A DNA stretch of 32,289 nt from Oscillospiraceae bacterium (lineage in GTDB: Bacteria > Bacillota > Clostridia > Oscillospirales > Oscillospiraceae). Of this stretch, positions 19,041-26,951 are shown piece by piece. The notes beneath the pieces are model-generated. The model was given only the letters and a program-made list of their open reading frames with translations. It was not told where the DNA came from and ran no database searches. Position 1 is the first letter of the stretch. Every line of letters starts with the position of its first letter. The stretch is from contig JAISLB010000070.1 in assembly GCA_031260685.1 (NCBI GenBank), forward strand, positions 1 through 32,289, read 5' to 3'. A program made the translations under genes and the position numbers.

Positions 19041-20699
19041 TTAATCGTCGAACTTACGCATTGCCATAATCGCGCTGAAATCTCCGGACTTGCCGGCTTT
19101 ATCCAGCTGTAAAGTTTTCAGGTAATCCCGCAGTAATTCTCGCGAAGCCGACAAGTTCTCCGGTTTACTGATTATTTCGCAGTAAAGCGACATAGCTTCA
19201 CCGTCTAAAATTGTTTGCAAGGCTCGCGTATCGCTTGCTTCGCGCAGCGCTTCGAAAATCCTCCGCAAGCGGTCATCGCTGAACTCAAGAGCGGACAATT
19301 CGGCTGAAAACTCCGAGTTATTCAGCAATTCGGGGCTTTGTGAGCAGATACGTATTATTCCCGCTTCCGACGGACTATATGCCCTGTTAGAATATACCGG
19401 GAGTTCCTGCTCCGTTTTGCGTTTCTCCGTCCGCGCAAAGGTTTTGCGGGCTTTCGCGATATCGCCGAGTAAGCCGTCGAGGGCAATTCCGCAGTATTCG
19501 GCAGCGCTTGCGGCGTAGATTTCTCGTTCTACATTGCCCGGTACGGACGCTAAGAGCTGTACGGCGTCCTTTACGAAGCTTAGCTTTTGCTCGTTCTGCG
19601 TAATATCGTACTTTCCGCGAAGCTGCTCCAAGCGGAACTCCGTACCGCCTGAACGTTTTTCGAGTAAACGCTCGAACGCTCTCGCACCGTTGTTCGATAT
19701 GAGTTCGTCAACGTCTTTTGCGCCCTCAAGCGTAACTACCCTGACCGACAGCGCAGAGTTACGGAGCAAATCAAGAGCGCGTCCGGTGGCTTTTTTCCCG
19801 GCTTCGTCATTATCATAGCAAATTACAAGCTCCTTTGTATATTGAGATAATAGGTAGCACTGTTCGCTTGTCAGCGCGGTTCCCATAGAAGCTATGGCAT
19901 TGTCAAAACCCGCCTGGTGTAAAGTTATAACATCTATATTACCTTCACAGAGGATAAGGTTTTGCCTTTTGGTATTTTTAGCGAGGTTGATACCGTAAAG
20001 CGCGCGCCTTTTCGAGTAAATATTGGGGATTTCGGGCGAATTGAGGTACTTCGGCTGTCCGTCGCCCATTATGCGTCCTCCGAAGCCTATTACGTCGCCT
20101 TTGCGGTCTATAACGGGGAATATCAAGCGGCTGAAAAACTTATCGCGTCCGTTGGTCCGCAAACCTCCCGCGTCGAGTTCAGCTTCGCTATAGCCTAAGC
20201 CGCGCATTGCGTCCCGCAGCCTGAAGCCGCCCTCCGCGAAACCCAGTCCGAAGCGTACCGCCGTGGACCACTCAATGCGCCGTTTTGCAAGGTAGCTTTT
20301 TCCGGTTTCGGAGAGTTTAAGCTCACTGTGGTAGAAGCGTGCGGCGTCTTTCAGCAGCGCGAGGATTCGTTTGCGGTGAAGTCCCGCCTCCCTGTCTTCG
20401 TCATCGCCGTACGGTACCGCAAGTCCCAAGCGTTTCGCAAGGTATTCTATAGTATCTACGAAACCGAGATTCTCGATTTTTTGAATGAATTGTACTACTC
20501 CCCCGCCCTCTCCGCAGCCGAAACAGTGATACAGCTGCTTATCGGTGGAGATATGGAACGACGGCGAACGCTCCGAATGGAACGGGCACAAGCCGGTGGC
20601 TTCGTTGCCGCGTGTTTTGAGCGAAACATAGGTTGCGGCGACTTCGGCGAGGTCACTGCGGGCGATAACATCATCTATAAATTCTCTCGGAATAGCCAT
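19041..20699 (-). CDS. dnaG: DNA primase
   Basis: CHC2 zinc motif CPFHSERSPSFHISTDKQLYHCFGCG, RKGDVIGFGGRIMGDGQPKYLNSPE, TOPRIM (LILCEGNIDVITLHQAGFDNAIASMGTALT, CYDNDEAGKKA). Confidence 0.96.
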   Translation of the reverse strand: MAIPREFIDDVIARSDLAEVAATYVSLKTRGNEATGLCPFHSERSPSFHISTDKQLYHCFGCGEGGGVVQFIQKIENLGFVDTIEYLAKRLGLAVPYGDDEDREAGLHRKRILALLKDAARFYHSELKLSETGKSYLAKRRIEWSTAVRFGLGFAEGGFRLRDAMRGLGYSEAELDAGGLRTNGRDKFFSRLIFPVIDRKGDVIGFGGRIMGDGQPKYLNSPEIPNIYSKRRALYGINLAKNTKRQNLILCEGNIDVITLHQAGFDNAIASMGTALTSEQCYLLSQYTKELVICYDNDEAGKKATGRALDLLRNSALSVRVVTLEGAKDVDELISNNGARAFERLLEKRSGGTEFRLEQLRGKYDITQNEQKLSFVKDAVQLLASVPGNVEREIYAASAAEYCGIALDGLLGDIAKARKTFARTEKRKTEQELPVYSNRAYSPSEAGIIRICSQSPELLNNSEFSAELSALEFSDDRLRRIFEALREASDTRALQTILDGEAMSLYCEIISKPENLSASRELLRDYLKTLQLDKAGKSGDFSAIMAMRKFDD

Positions 20700-20702
20700 T
20701 GT

Positions 20703-20963
20703 TTCAGTGAACAGTTAACAGTGAATAGTGAACAGTCTGCCGCACACGGCGCGGGGGCGCTGACTGTCAAATTCACGCTGACTGTTTCCCTCCTCCCTCT
20801 GACAGATAGCAGATAGCAGATATCAGTTATCAGATAACTGAATAACAAATAGCCAACACTGACCACTGACCACTGACCACTGAGACCACTGACCACTGAC
20901 CACTGACCACTGACCACTGACCACTGTTCACTGTTCACTGTTCACTGTTATCTGTTCACTGAA
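20703..20963. repeat. Heptad-repeat intergenic element with 34-bp imperfect terminal inverted repeats between dgt and dnaG
   Basis: Left arm 20703-20736 ttcagtgaacagttaacagtgaatagtgaacagt; right arm 20930-20963 actgttcactgttcactgttatctgttcactgaa (reverse complements with 2 mismatches). Between them: nine gaccact heptads (20861-20925, with one 2-nt 'ga' interruption) and a gatagca/gttatca array (~20802-20840). Confidence 0.9.
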
Positions 20964-21861
20964 CAAGCGCCCAGCTTTTCGGGATAAACAGTTCCTCAAA
21001 AGTTCTTACGGCGAATCTGTCAGTCATTCCCGCGATGAAATCTGTCGCTTCGCGCTCGTCTAAGCCGTCCGCGGTGTAATATTCGTAGAGCTTTGTCAGT
21101 ATTCCCGCAACTTTTGATTCCTCGCTCTTGGCGATAGGATTCATATACACCTCGGAAAAGAGAAACTCGCGGAAGCTGCTGACAACAAAAAACATCTCCG
21201 GACTGAATTTAAGCTCCGAACCGCCGAGACTGTTTTTTACCAGGTCTGTTACAATACTGTTGATTCTCTCGCTGTAACTCTCGCCGATTACGAGTTCAAA
21301 CTCCGGCGGTAAGCCTTTGATAATCCCAGCTCTCAGCGCATCATCGGTATCGTGACAGATGTACGCAATTCTGTCGGCTGCGTGAACGGTTTTTCCCTCG
21401 GGGGTTTGAGGAGTACCGCCGTCGTTGTGGTTTAGTATACCGTCCCTGACAGCCTGCGTGAGGTTTAAGCCGTCGCCGTCTTTCTCGAGAATGTCAACAA
21501 CGCGCAGGCTTTGTTCGTTATGACGGAAGCCCCCGGGAGCTACGGAGTTGAGAACTTTTTCACCGGCGTGACCGAAAGGCGTGTGACCCAGGTCGTGCCC
21601 CCAAGCTATAGCCTCCGTAAGGTCTTCGTCATAGCCGAGCGCCCGCGCAATGGTGCGGCTAATCCGCACCACCTCCATTGTATGCGTAAGCCTTGTGCGA
21701 TAGTGGTCGCCCTCGGGGTCGAGAAACACCTGAGTTTTGTGAGCAAGCCTCCGGAACGCTTTACAATGTATTATCCGGTCAATATCGCGCTGATACTCGC
21801 CGCGGAGTTCGCTTGAGATTTCGGGACGCCGCCGCGACTTCGCTTCAAAATGTCCCGTCAT
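20956..21861 (-). CDS. dgt: dGTPase-like HD-domain triphosphohydrolase
   Basis: CKAFRRLAHKTQVFLDPEGDHYRTRLTHTMEVVRISRTIARALG, AWGHDLGHTPFGHAGE, HNEQSLRVVDIL. Confidence 0.9.
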   Translation of the reverse strand: MTGHFEAKSRRRPEISSELRGEYQRDIDRIIHCKAFRRLAHKTQVFLDPEGDHYRTRLTHTMEVVRISRTIARALGYDEDLTEAIAWGHDLGHTPFGHAGEKVLNSVAPGGFRHNEQSLRVVDILEKDGDGLNLTQAVRDGILNHNDGGTPQTPEGKTVHAADRIAYICHDTDDALRAGIIKGLPPEFELVIGESYSERINSIVTDLVKNSLGGSELKFSPEMFFVVSSFREFLFSEVYMNPIAKSEESKVAGILTKLYEYYTADGLDEREATDFIAGMTDRFAVRTFEELFIPKSWALVQ

Positions 21862-22148
21862 AAGGCAAATTTTCCGGCGGATTTGCGAGCGGTTTCAGCT
21901 GTTCGGTAGGGTACTTGAACCACATAGCCGGGTTTGAGCGAATTATAGTCCTCACCGGCAACAAGATTGCCGTCTTCATCGAAAGATGCTCCGCGCTGAC
22001 CTCCGCGCTCACGTATTGCGGCGGCGTCGATGACTTTCTCACGGTATTTGAAACCGTTCCGCCGGAGTGTATATGTCAGTTTACTGAATTTGTCGCCGTC
22101 CATACCGCTGTACAAGGTAATCCAGCGGTTCCTGAATAGATTTAGCAT
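21858..22148 (-). CDS. Hypothetical small protein, translationally coupled to dgt
   Basis: ATG at 22148 preceded by GGGGAGG; stop overlaps the dgt start by 4 nt. The upstream GTG at 22157 overlaps the SD and is less likely. Confidence 0.65.
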   Translation of the reverse strand: MLNLFRNRWITLYSGMDGDKFSKLTYTLRRNGFKYREKVIDAAAIRERGGQRGASFDEDGNLVAGEDYNSLKPGYVVQVPYRTAETARKSAGKFAL

Positions 22149-22235
22149 AGTCCGCACCTCCCCTGTTTAACTCTACGTAATATGTATACGCGGGAAAGCG
22201 CAAAAACCCTCTTTTTCAGACGAAAAATTTTCTGC

Positions 22236-22264
22236 TTGAAACTTTGCGGCGGATATGCTATAAT
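22236..22264 (+). promoter_or_regulatory. Sigma-A extended -10 promoter for the ABC ATPase gene
   Basis: TTGAAA (22236-22241), 17-nt spacer ending TGC, TATAAT (22259-22264). Confidence 0.75.
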
Positions 22265-22295
22265 TGTTCTTGGGAATAATGGGGAGCGGAGACTA

Positions 22296-22964
22296 ATGAT
22301 TAGATGCAGCAATGTAACACGTACCTTTACCTCGGGCGGGACGGAAGTCCGCGCTTTGAGGGATGTCAGTTTTGACGTTTCCGACGGGACGCTTACAGTC
22401 CTCAAAGGACGCAGCGGTTCCGGTAAAACCACGCTGATTAACCTAATGGGCGCGCTCGACGAACCTACTTCGGGCAGTATTTGGTATGACGCGGTGGATA
22501 TTACAAAGCTTCGGGACACTGGGCGCGACAAGCTCCGGCGCGAGACAATCGGCTTTATGTTTCAGTCGGTAGCGCTTGTGTCGCTTATGTCAGCATATGA
22601 AAACGTAGAGTTCGGACTGCGTGTAGCGGGTTATCCGCGGTCAGAGCGGAAAGAGCGCGTTATTGATTGCCTGCGGCTTGTGGGTTTAGCGCCGCGAATG
22701 AAGCATATGCCGCAGGAACTTTCGGGCGGAGAACAGCAGCGCGTTGCAATAGCCCGCGCTATAGCTCACAGACCGCGTGTTATTTTCGCCGATGAACCTA
22801 CCGCGGAGCTTGACAGTAAGACTGCTCTCGCGGTTGCCGGAATCTTCCGCGAACTCGTTGACAAGGAACATATGACAATTGTTATGAGTACCCACGATAT
22901 GAGCCTGCTTGACATAGCCGACCAAGTTATAGAACTCGAAAACGGCATACGGCAATTCGCTTGA
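22296..22964 (+). CDS. ABC transporter ATP-binding protein (MacB/LolD type), first of pair
   Basis: Walker A GRSGSGKTT, LSGGEQQRVAIARAIAHRPRVIFADEPTAELD, STHD. Start ATG at 22296 after GGGGAG; the 22182 start lies upstream of the promoter. Confidence 0.88.
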   Translation: MIRCSNVTRTFTSGGTEVRALRDVSFDVSDGTLTVLKGRSGSGKTTLINLMGALDEPTSGSIWYDAVDITKLRDTGRDKLRRETIGFMFQSVALVSLMSAYENVEFGLRVAGYPRSERKERVIDCLRLVGLAPRMKHMPQELSGGEQQRVAIARAIAHRPRVIFADEPTAELDSKTALAVAGIFRELVDKEHMTIVMSTHDMSLLDIADQVIELENGIRQFA

Positions 22965-23010
22965 CAAATAACAGTTATCAAATATCAAATATCAAATATC
23001 AAATATCAAA
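22962..23010. repeat. Heptanucleotide array TGACAAA-TAACAGT-(TATCAAA)x5
   Basis: Read directly: tgacaaataacagttatcaaatatcaaatatcaaatatcaaatatcaaa. It begins at the TGA stop of the first ABC ATPase. Confidence 0.95.
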
Positions 23011-23019
23011 TTCGGGGGC

Positions 23020-23907
23020 TTGGACGTGGAAAGCGAACAGGGCATTATAGTCTGCGAAGGCTTAGTCAAAATCTACAAAACGAAAGACCTTGAAGTGCTT
23101 GCGCTGCAGGGGCTTGACTTAATCATAAAACCGGGTGAGCTAACCGCGATAATCGGCAACTCCGGCTCGGGCAAGTCCACGCTGCTCAATATGCTCGGCG
23201 GGCTCGATACGCCCTCCGCCGGTAAACTCTTTGTGGACGGACGGGATCTATTCAAGCTGACGGGCGCGGAACTCGCAAGTTACAAGCGCTCCACGGTGGG
23301 TTTTATATGGCAGAATAACGCGCGGAACCTCGTGCCTTATCTGAACGCGCTTGACAATATCTGTCTGCCGACGCGCTTTTCCGGTAGTAAACAGTCGGAG
23401 CGGGAACGCAAGAATTGGGCGTCCGAACTTCTCGAAATGGTCGGGCTGTCATCAAAAGCAAATAAGCGGCTCGGTGAGCTTTCAGGCGGAGAACAACAGC
23501 GCGTCGCGCTTGCGATTGCCCTCTCAAATAAGCCGAAAATCCTCTTAGCAGACGAGCCGACCGGTTCGGTAGATGCCGCGAACTGCGTCAATATTATGAA
23601 CATCTTCCGCAAATTTAACGAGGAACTCGGAGTAACGGTTGTAATCGTAACTCACGATAGGACGCTTACAAAGCTGGTCAATAGAGTCGTTTCAATCCGT
23701 GACGGTAAAGTCTCGTCGGAGTTTTTAGCCCGGGAAGAGTCAATTGGAGCGGCTGTACTCTCACACGATGAATTCGCGGTACTCGACAGAGCCGGGCGCG
23801 TACAAATCCCCGAGGACTACCTCAAAAAGCTGAAACTCACGGGAAATACCGTGCGATTAGCCTTAGATGATGATAGAGTGCTGATAAGCGCTCCCGAATC
23901 CGCGTAA
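23020..23907 (+). CDS. ABC transporter ATP-binding protein with C-terminal AbrB-like extension, second of pair
   Basis: Walker A GNSGSGKST, LSGGEQQRVALAIALSNKPKILLADEPTGS. C-terminal EFAVLDRAGRVQIPEDYLKKLKLTGNTVRLALDDDRVLISAPESA. TTG (23020) or GTG (23026) start after CGGGGG. Confidence 0.85.
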   Translation: MDVESEQGIIVCEGLVKIYKTKDLEVLALQGLDLIIKPGELTAIIGNSGSGKSTLLNMLGGLDTPSAGKLFVDGRDLFKLTGAELASYKRSTVGFIWQNNARNLVPYLNALDNICLPTRFSGSKQSERERKNWASELLEMVGLSSKANKRLGELSGGEQQRVALAIALSNKPKILLADEPTGSVDAANCVNIMNIFRKFNEELGVTVVIVTHDRTLTKLVNRVVSIRDGKVSSEFLAREESIGAAVLSHDEFAVLDRAGRVQIPEDYLKKLKLTGNTVRLALDDDRVLISAPESA

Positions 23908-23929
23908 ATATTGGAAAGGACGCTTCACA

Positions 23930-25180
23930 ATGAAATACCTGATACTAATCGGCGACGGTATGGCGGACCACGCTCAAACCTCTATCGGGGGGAAAACGCC
24001 GCTCGAAGCCGCAAATAAGCCCGATATGGACTATATAGCTTCCCGCGGGACAATCGGACGCTCCGTGAATTGTCCCGCGCCTCTCGCGCCGGGGAGCGAT
24101 ACCGCGATACTAAGCATTTTCGGCTGCGACCCCGCGAAGTATTACTTCGGACGCGCTCCTCTTGAAGCCGCCGCTCAGGGTATCACCGTTCCGCCGGGTG
24201 CGCTTGCGTTCCGCTGTAATATGGCGAGTATAAGCACCGAACCGGAAGCGTTCGGTCTGCACACAATGAAATCTCACAGCGCGGGCGGAATCGACGGCGC
24301 GGCTTCTCGGAAGCTTGTGACAGATTTGTTCGCGAACCCGGAGTTCGCAAGCTTTGCGGAAAAATGCGGAGTTTCCGTCTATCCGACTGACAGCTACCGT
24401 CATATATGCGTCTGCGATAAGCCGCTCGAAACTGACTACGGCAAGCTAAAATTTTACCCGCCGCACGATAATCTCGGAGCGGCGCTCAAGGACATTTTGC
24501 CGAATGATAAGATTCTAACCGCCTTAATGGAGCAATCGTATACGTTTCTGTCGCGGCATCCGATAAACCTCGAACGTGAGACTCGCGGGGAGCTTCCCGC
24601 GAATTGTATTTGGTTTTGGGCAAGCGGAACCTCCGCAAAACTTCCGGATTTTTACGAACGCTACGGCAAACGCGGTTCCGTAATCAGCGCGGTGCCGCTC
24701 TGCCACGGTATCGGGATTCTGCAAGGCTTAAAGGTTATCAGTGTTCCGGGAGCTACGGGCGAACTCGATACAAACTACGGCGGGAAAGCCGAAGCCGCGC
24801 TCAAGGCTTTTGACGAGGGAGACGACTTTATATGTCTCCACGTGGAAGCTCCGGACGAATGTACGCATAACAGCGACCTGCCCGGCAAAATTCAAGCCAT
24901 CGAGAATATCGACAGCCTTGTCCTCGCGCCCTTGCTTGACGGCTTCAAGACACGCGGAGAGGACTTCCGCTTGCTTCTCATCAGCGATCACTATACACTT
25001 AGCGAGAACGGTCAGCACGACGCGACTCCGGTGCCTTATGTTATTTATTCTAATAACAACGAGCAAATATCAAATATTAGAGACGACGGTTTGCCAATCC
25101 GCTATACAGAGCGCGATTTTTCCGGCGCTCCGCTTACTGAGGACGGTTGCAAGCTGATTGAACGCTTATTCAAACCGTGA
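23930..25180 (+). CDS. apgM: Cofactor-independent phosphoglycerate mutase, archaeal/ApgM type
   Basis: MKYLILIGDGMADHAQTSIGGKTPLEAANKPDMDYIASRG, GSDTAILSIFGCDPAKYYFGRAPLEAAAQGI, CLHVEAPDECTHNSD, LLISDH. Confidence 0.9.
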   Translation: MKYLILIGDGMADHAQTSIGGKTPLEAANKPDMDYIASRGTIGRSVNCPAPLAPGSDTAILSIFGCDPAKYYFGRAPLEAAAQGITVPPGALAFRCNMASISTEPEAFGLHTMKSHSAGGIDGAASRKLVTDLFANPEFASFAEKCGVSVYPTDSYRHICVCDKPLETDYGKLKFYPPHDNLGAALKDILPNDKILTALMEQSYTFLSRHPINLERETRGELPANCIWFWASGTSAKLPDFYERYGKRGSVISAVPLCHGIGILQGLKVISVPGATGELDTNYGGKAEAALKAFDEGDDFICLHVEAPDECTHNSDLPGKIQAIENIDSLVLAPLLDGFKTRGEDFRLLLISDHYTLSENGQHDATPVPYVIYSNNNEQISNIRDDGLPIRYTERDFSGAPLTEDGCKLIERLFKP

Positions 25181-26073
25181 CAACGCTGGCTTTTGCGAAG
25201 CTAAACCTCACGTTTGAGGTCGTCGGAAAACGTTCCGACGGCTATCACGAAGTGCGCTCTGTTATGCAGTCGGTGGATTTCGGCGATACGGTGTCGATAG
25301 TTCCCGCGGCGTACATTGACGCTCCTAACTCAACTGAAATGCACTGTATTACGACGGGCGGAGGGGTACGTCTCCCGTGGGGAACTAAGAACAGCGCGGT
25401 TAAAGCCTATAACCTGTTCCGCGATACTTTCGGGCTTCCGGCGGAACAGCTTGACATCAATATCAATAAAGTTATTCCGATATGCGGAGGTCTCGGAGGG
25501 AGCAGTACGGACGGTTCCGCGGTTCTCCGGCTGCTCAACGGCTATTGCGGGACAGGGCTGTCAACCGCGGAACTTCAAACTCTCGCGGCTAAACTCGACA
25601 GCGACGCAGCGTTCTGCATATCGGGCGGTACGGCGCTGGCAACAGGGCGCGGAGAGCTTCTCGAGGCTTTGCCGCCGCTTCCGGACTGCGGTATCGTTAT
25701 TGTTAAGCCGAATACACTCACGGGCTTAGTGACGACGAATATGTTCGCCGCGTTCGACCGCGTAAAGCTTCGTATGAAACCGGACCACTGCGGGCTGACA
25801 GCTGCCCTGAAAGCGGGCGATACAGCCGGTATAGCACGAAGACTGTATAACGTATTTGTTGAGGTTCTTCCGCGCTCCTACAAAGAGGAAATTTCGGACG
25901 CTATCGGGGCATTGCTGAACGTCAATGCCTTAGGAGCTTCGATGACGGGCAGCGGTTCCTGCGTATTCGGACTATTCGAAACAACGCGGAAAGCAGATTC
26001 AGCGGCAGAAGAACTGAGAGCGGACGGTTTCGAGTGCTGGAGCGTTGCCGCGCTGCTGACCACTAGCCGCTAA
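25177..26073 (+). CDS. ispE: 4-diphosphocytidyl-2-C-methyl-D-erythritol kinase
   Basis: GHMP kinase: AFAKLNLTFEVVGKRSDGYHEVRSVMQSVDFGD, PICGGLGGSSTDGSAVLR, ASMTGSGSCVFGLF. GTG start overlapping the apgM stop. Confidence 0.92.
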   Translation: MTTLAFAKLNLTFEVVGKRSDGYHEVRSVMQSVDFGDTVSIVPAAYIDAPNSTEMHCITTGGGVRLPWGTKNSAVKAYNLFRDTFGLPAEQLDININKVIPICGGLGGSSTDGSAVLRLLNGYCGTGLSTAELQTLAAKLDSDAAFCISGGTALATGRGELLEALPPLPDCGIVIVKPNTLTGLVTTNMFAAFDRVKLRMKPDHCGLTAALKAGDTAGIARRLYNVFVEVLPRSYKEEISDAIGALLNVNALGASMTGSGSCVFGLFETTRKADSAAEELRADGFECWSVAALLTTSR

Positions 26074-26120
26074 CTACTAACTACTAACCACTGACCACTG
26101 ACTGCTAATCACTAAACACA
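26058..26120. repeat. Degenerate heptad array (gaccact agccgct aactact aactact aaccact gaccact gactgct aatcact aaacaca)
   Basis: Read directly; starts inside the last codons of ispE and fills the whole convergent gap to the next gene. Confidence 0.85.
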
Positions 26121-26951
26121 CTATCCTATCACGACGGTCAGCGTATCGCTTGCAACTTCCCAAGCGGGAGTCAGCGAGTTATCGGCGTAGTTGTAGCCTC
26201 CGCGGATATCGTTCAATTCGCGAACCAGCGCGCCGTCGGTTTCAATGCGCCGCAAAAAGGTCATCAGCGCGGTTTGAGGATTCGGATAGAGAGCGGCGGG
26301 ACCGGGAGTTCCGTCTCCGAGCGGGTAGTTTCCCGTAATCCGCACACCCTCGCTAACTCCAAAGTCGAAAGTCACTCCGAGATTGAATATCGGCAAACCG
26401 TCACGGTAAATATCGTAGGTCAGTACCCGTTCTTCGCTTTCTTTGTATTTGGCGCTTAGCCGGTTGTCGTCGGTGTCAAGGTCCATTTTTGCGAGAAGCT
26501 CCTCCGCGCTGTCCATAAGCGATAGCTTAGCGGCTGAATTGTAGTGCGGCAGGACTATTTCAAACGCTCCGTCGGCTCTGGTCTCGACCATACCGTCGGA
26601 GTTAGTGCTGCGGAGGATTCCGCCTCCTACGTCGATAGATTTTGCGGAGCCTATAAGTCTTTGCGCGAGGGCCGCTTCGGCTTCACGGCTGCGCGTGAAA
26701 ACAGTCCCCCGCGTAAGCAGTTTCGCCGGGAGCGTAATATCTGTCGAAACGCCGTTTTGCGAGAGCGCTTCGCTCATATCGCTGTTTAACTTGCTGAACA
26801 GTTCTTCGCGCAGCAAATTGTCCGCGCGGATAAACCAGCCGAATGAACAGCATAGAAATATCAGCAGACATATGTACACGGTCCGCAAACCCGTGGGGTC
26901 AACCCCAGTGTGCGGAGCGTACTCAATTGTGTTTTCGGCGTTACTTTCCAT
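26121..26951 (-). CDS. Hypothetical single-pass membrane protein
   Basis: 276 aa with one N-terminal hydrophobic segment ([17 protein letters not shown]). Overlaps the upstream acetyltransferase stop by 11 nt. Confidence 0.6.
   Translation of the reverse strand: MESNAENTIEYAPHTGVDPTGLRTVYICLLIFLCCSFGWFIRADNLLREELFSKLNSDMSEALSQNGVSTDITLPAKLLTRGTVFTRSREAEAALAQRLIGSAKSIDVGGGILRSTNSDGMVETRADGAFEIVLPHYNSAAKLSLMDSAEELLAKMDLDTDDNRLSAKYKESEERVLTYDIYRDGLPIFNLGVTFDFGVSEGVRITGNYPLGDGTPGPAALYPNPQTALMTFLRRIETDGALVRELNDIRGGYNYADNSLTPAWEVASDTLTVVIG

Noticed and set aside
20675-20938. 87-aa minus [30 protein letters not shown]...
   Set aside because: It is a read-through of the CAGTGGT heptad array and overlaps the dnaG start; no SD or coding character. 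Treated as a spurious ORF generated by the repeat.
20861-20960. Possible CRISPR array
   Set aside because: Repeats are 7 nt and contiguous with no spacers; no cas genes in the window.
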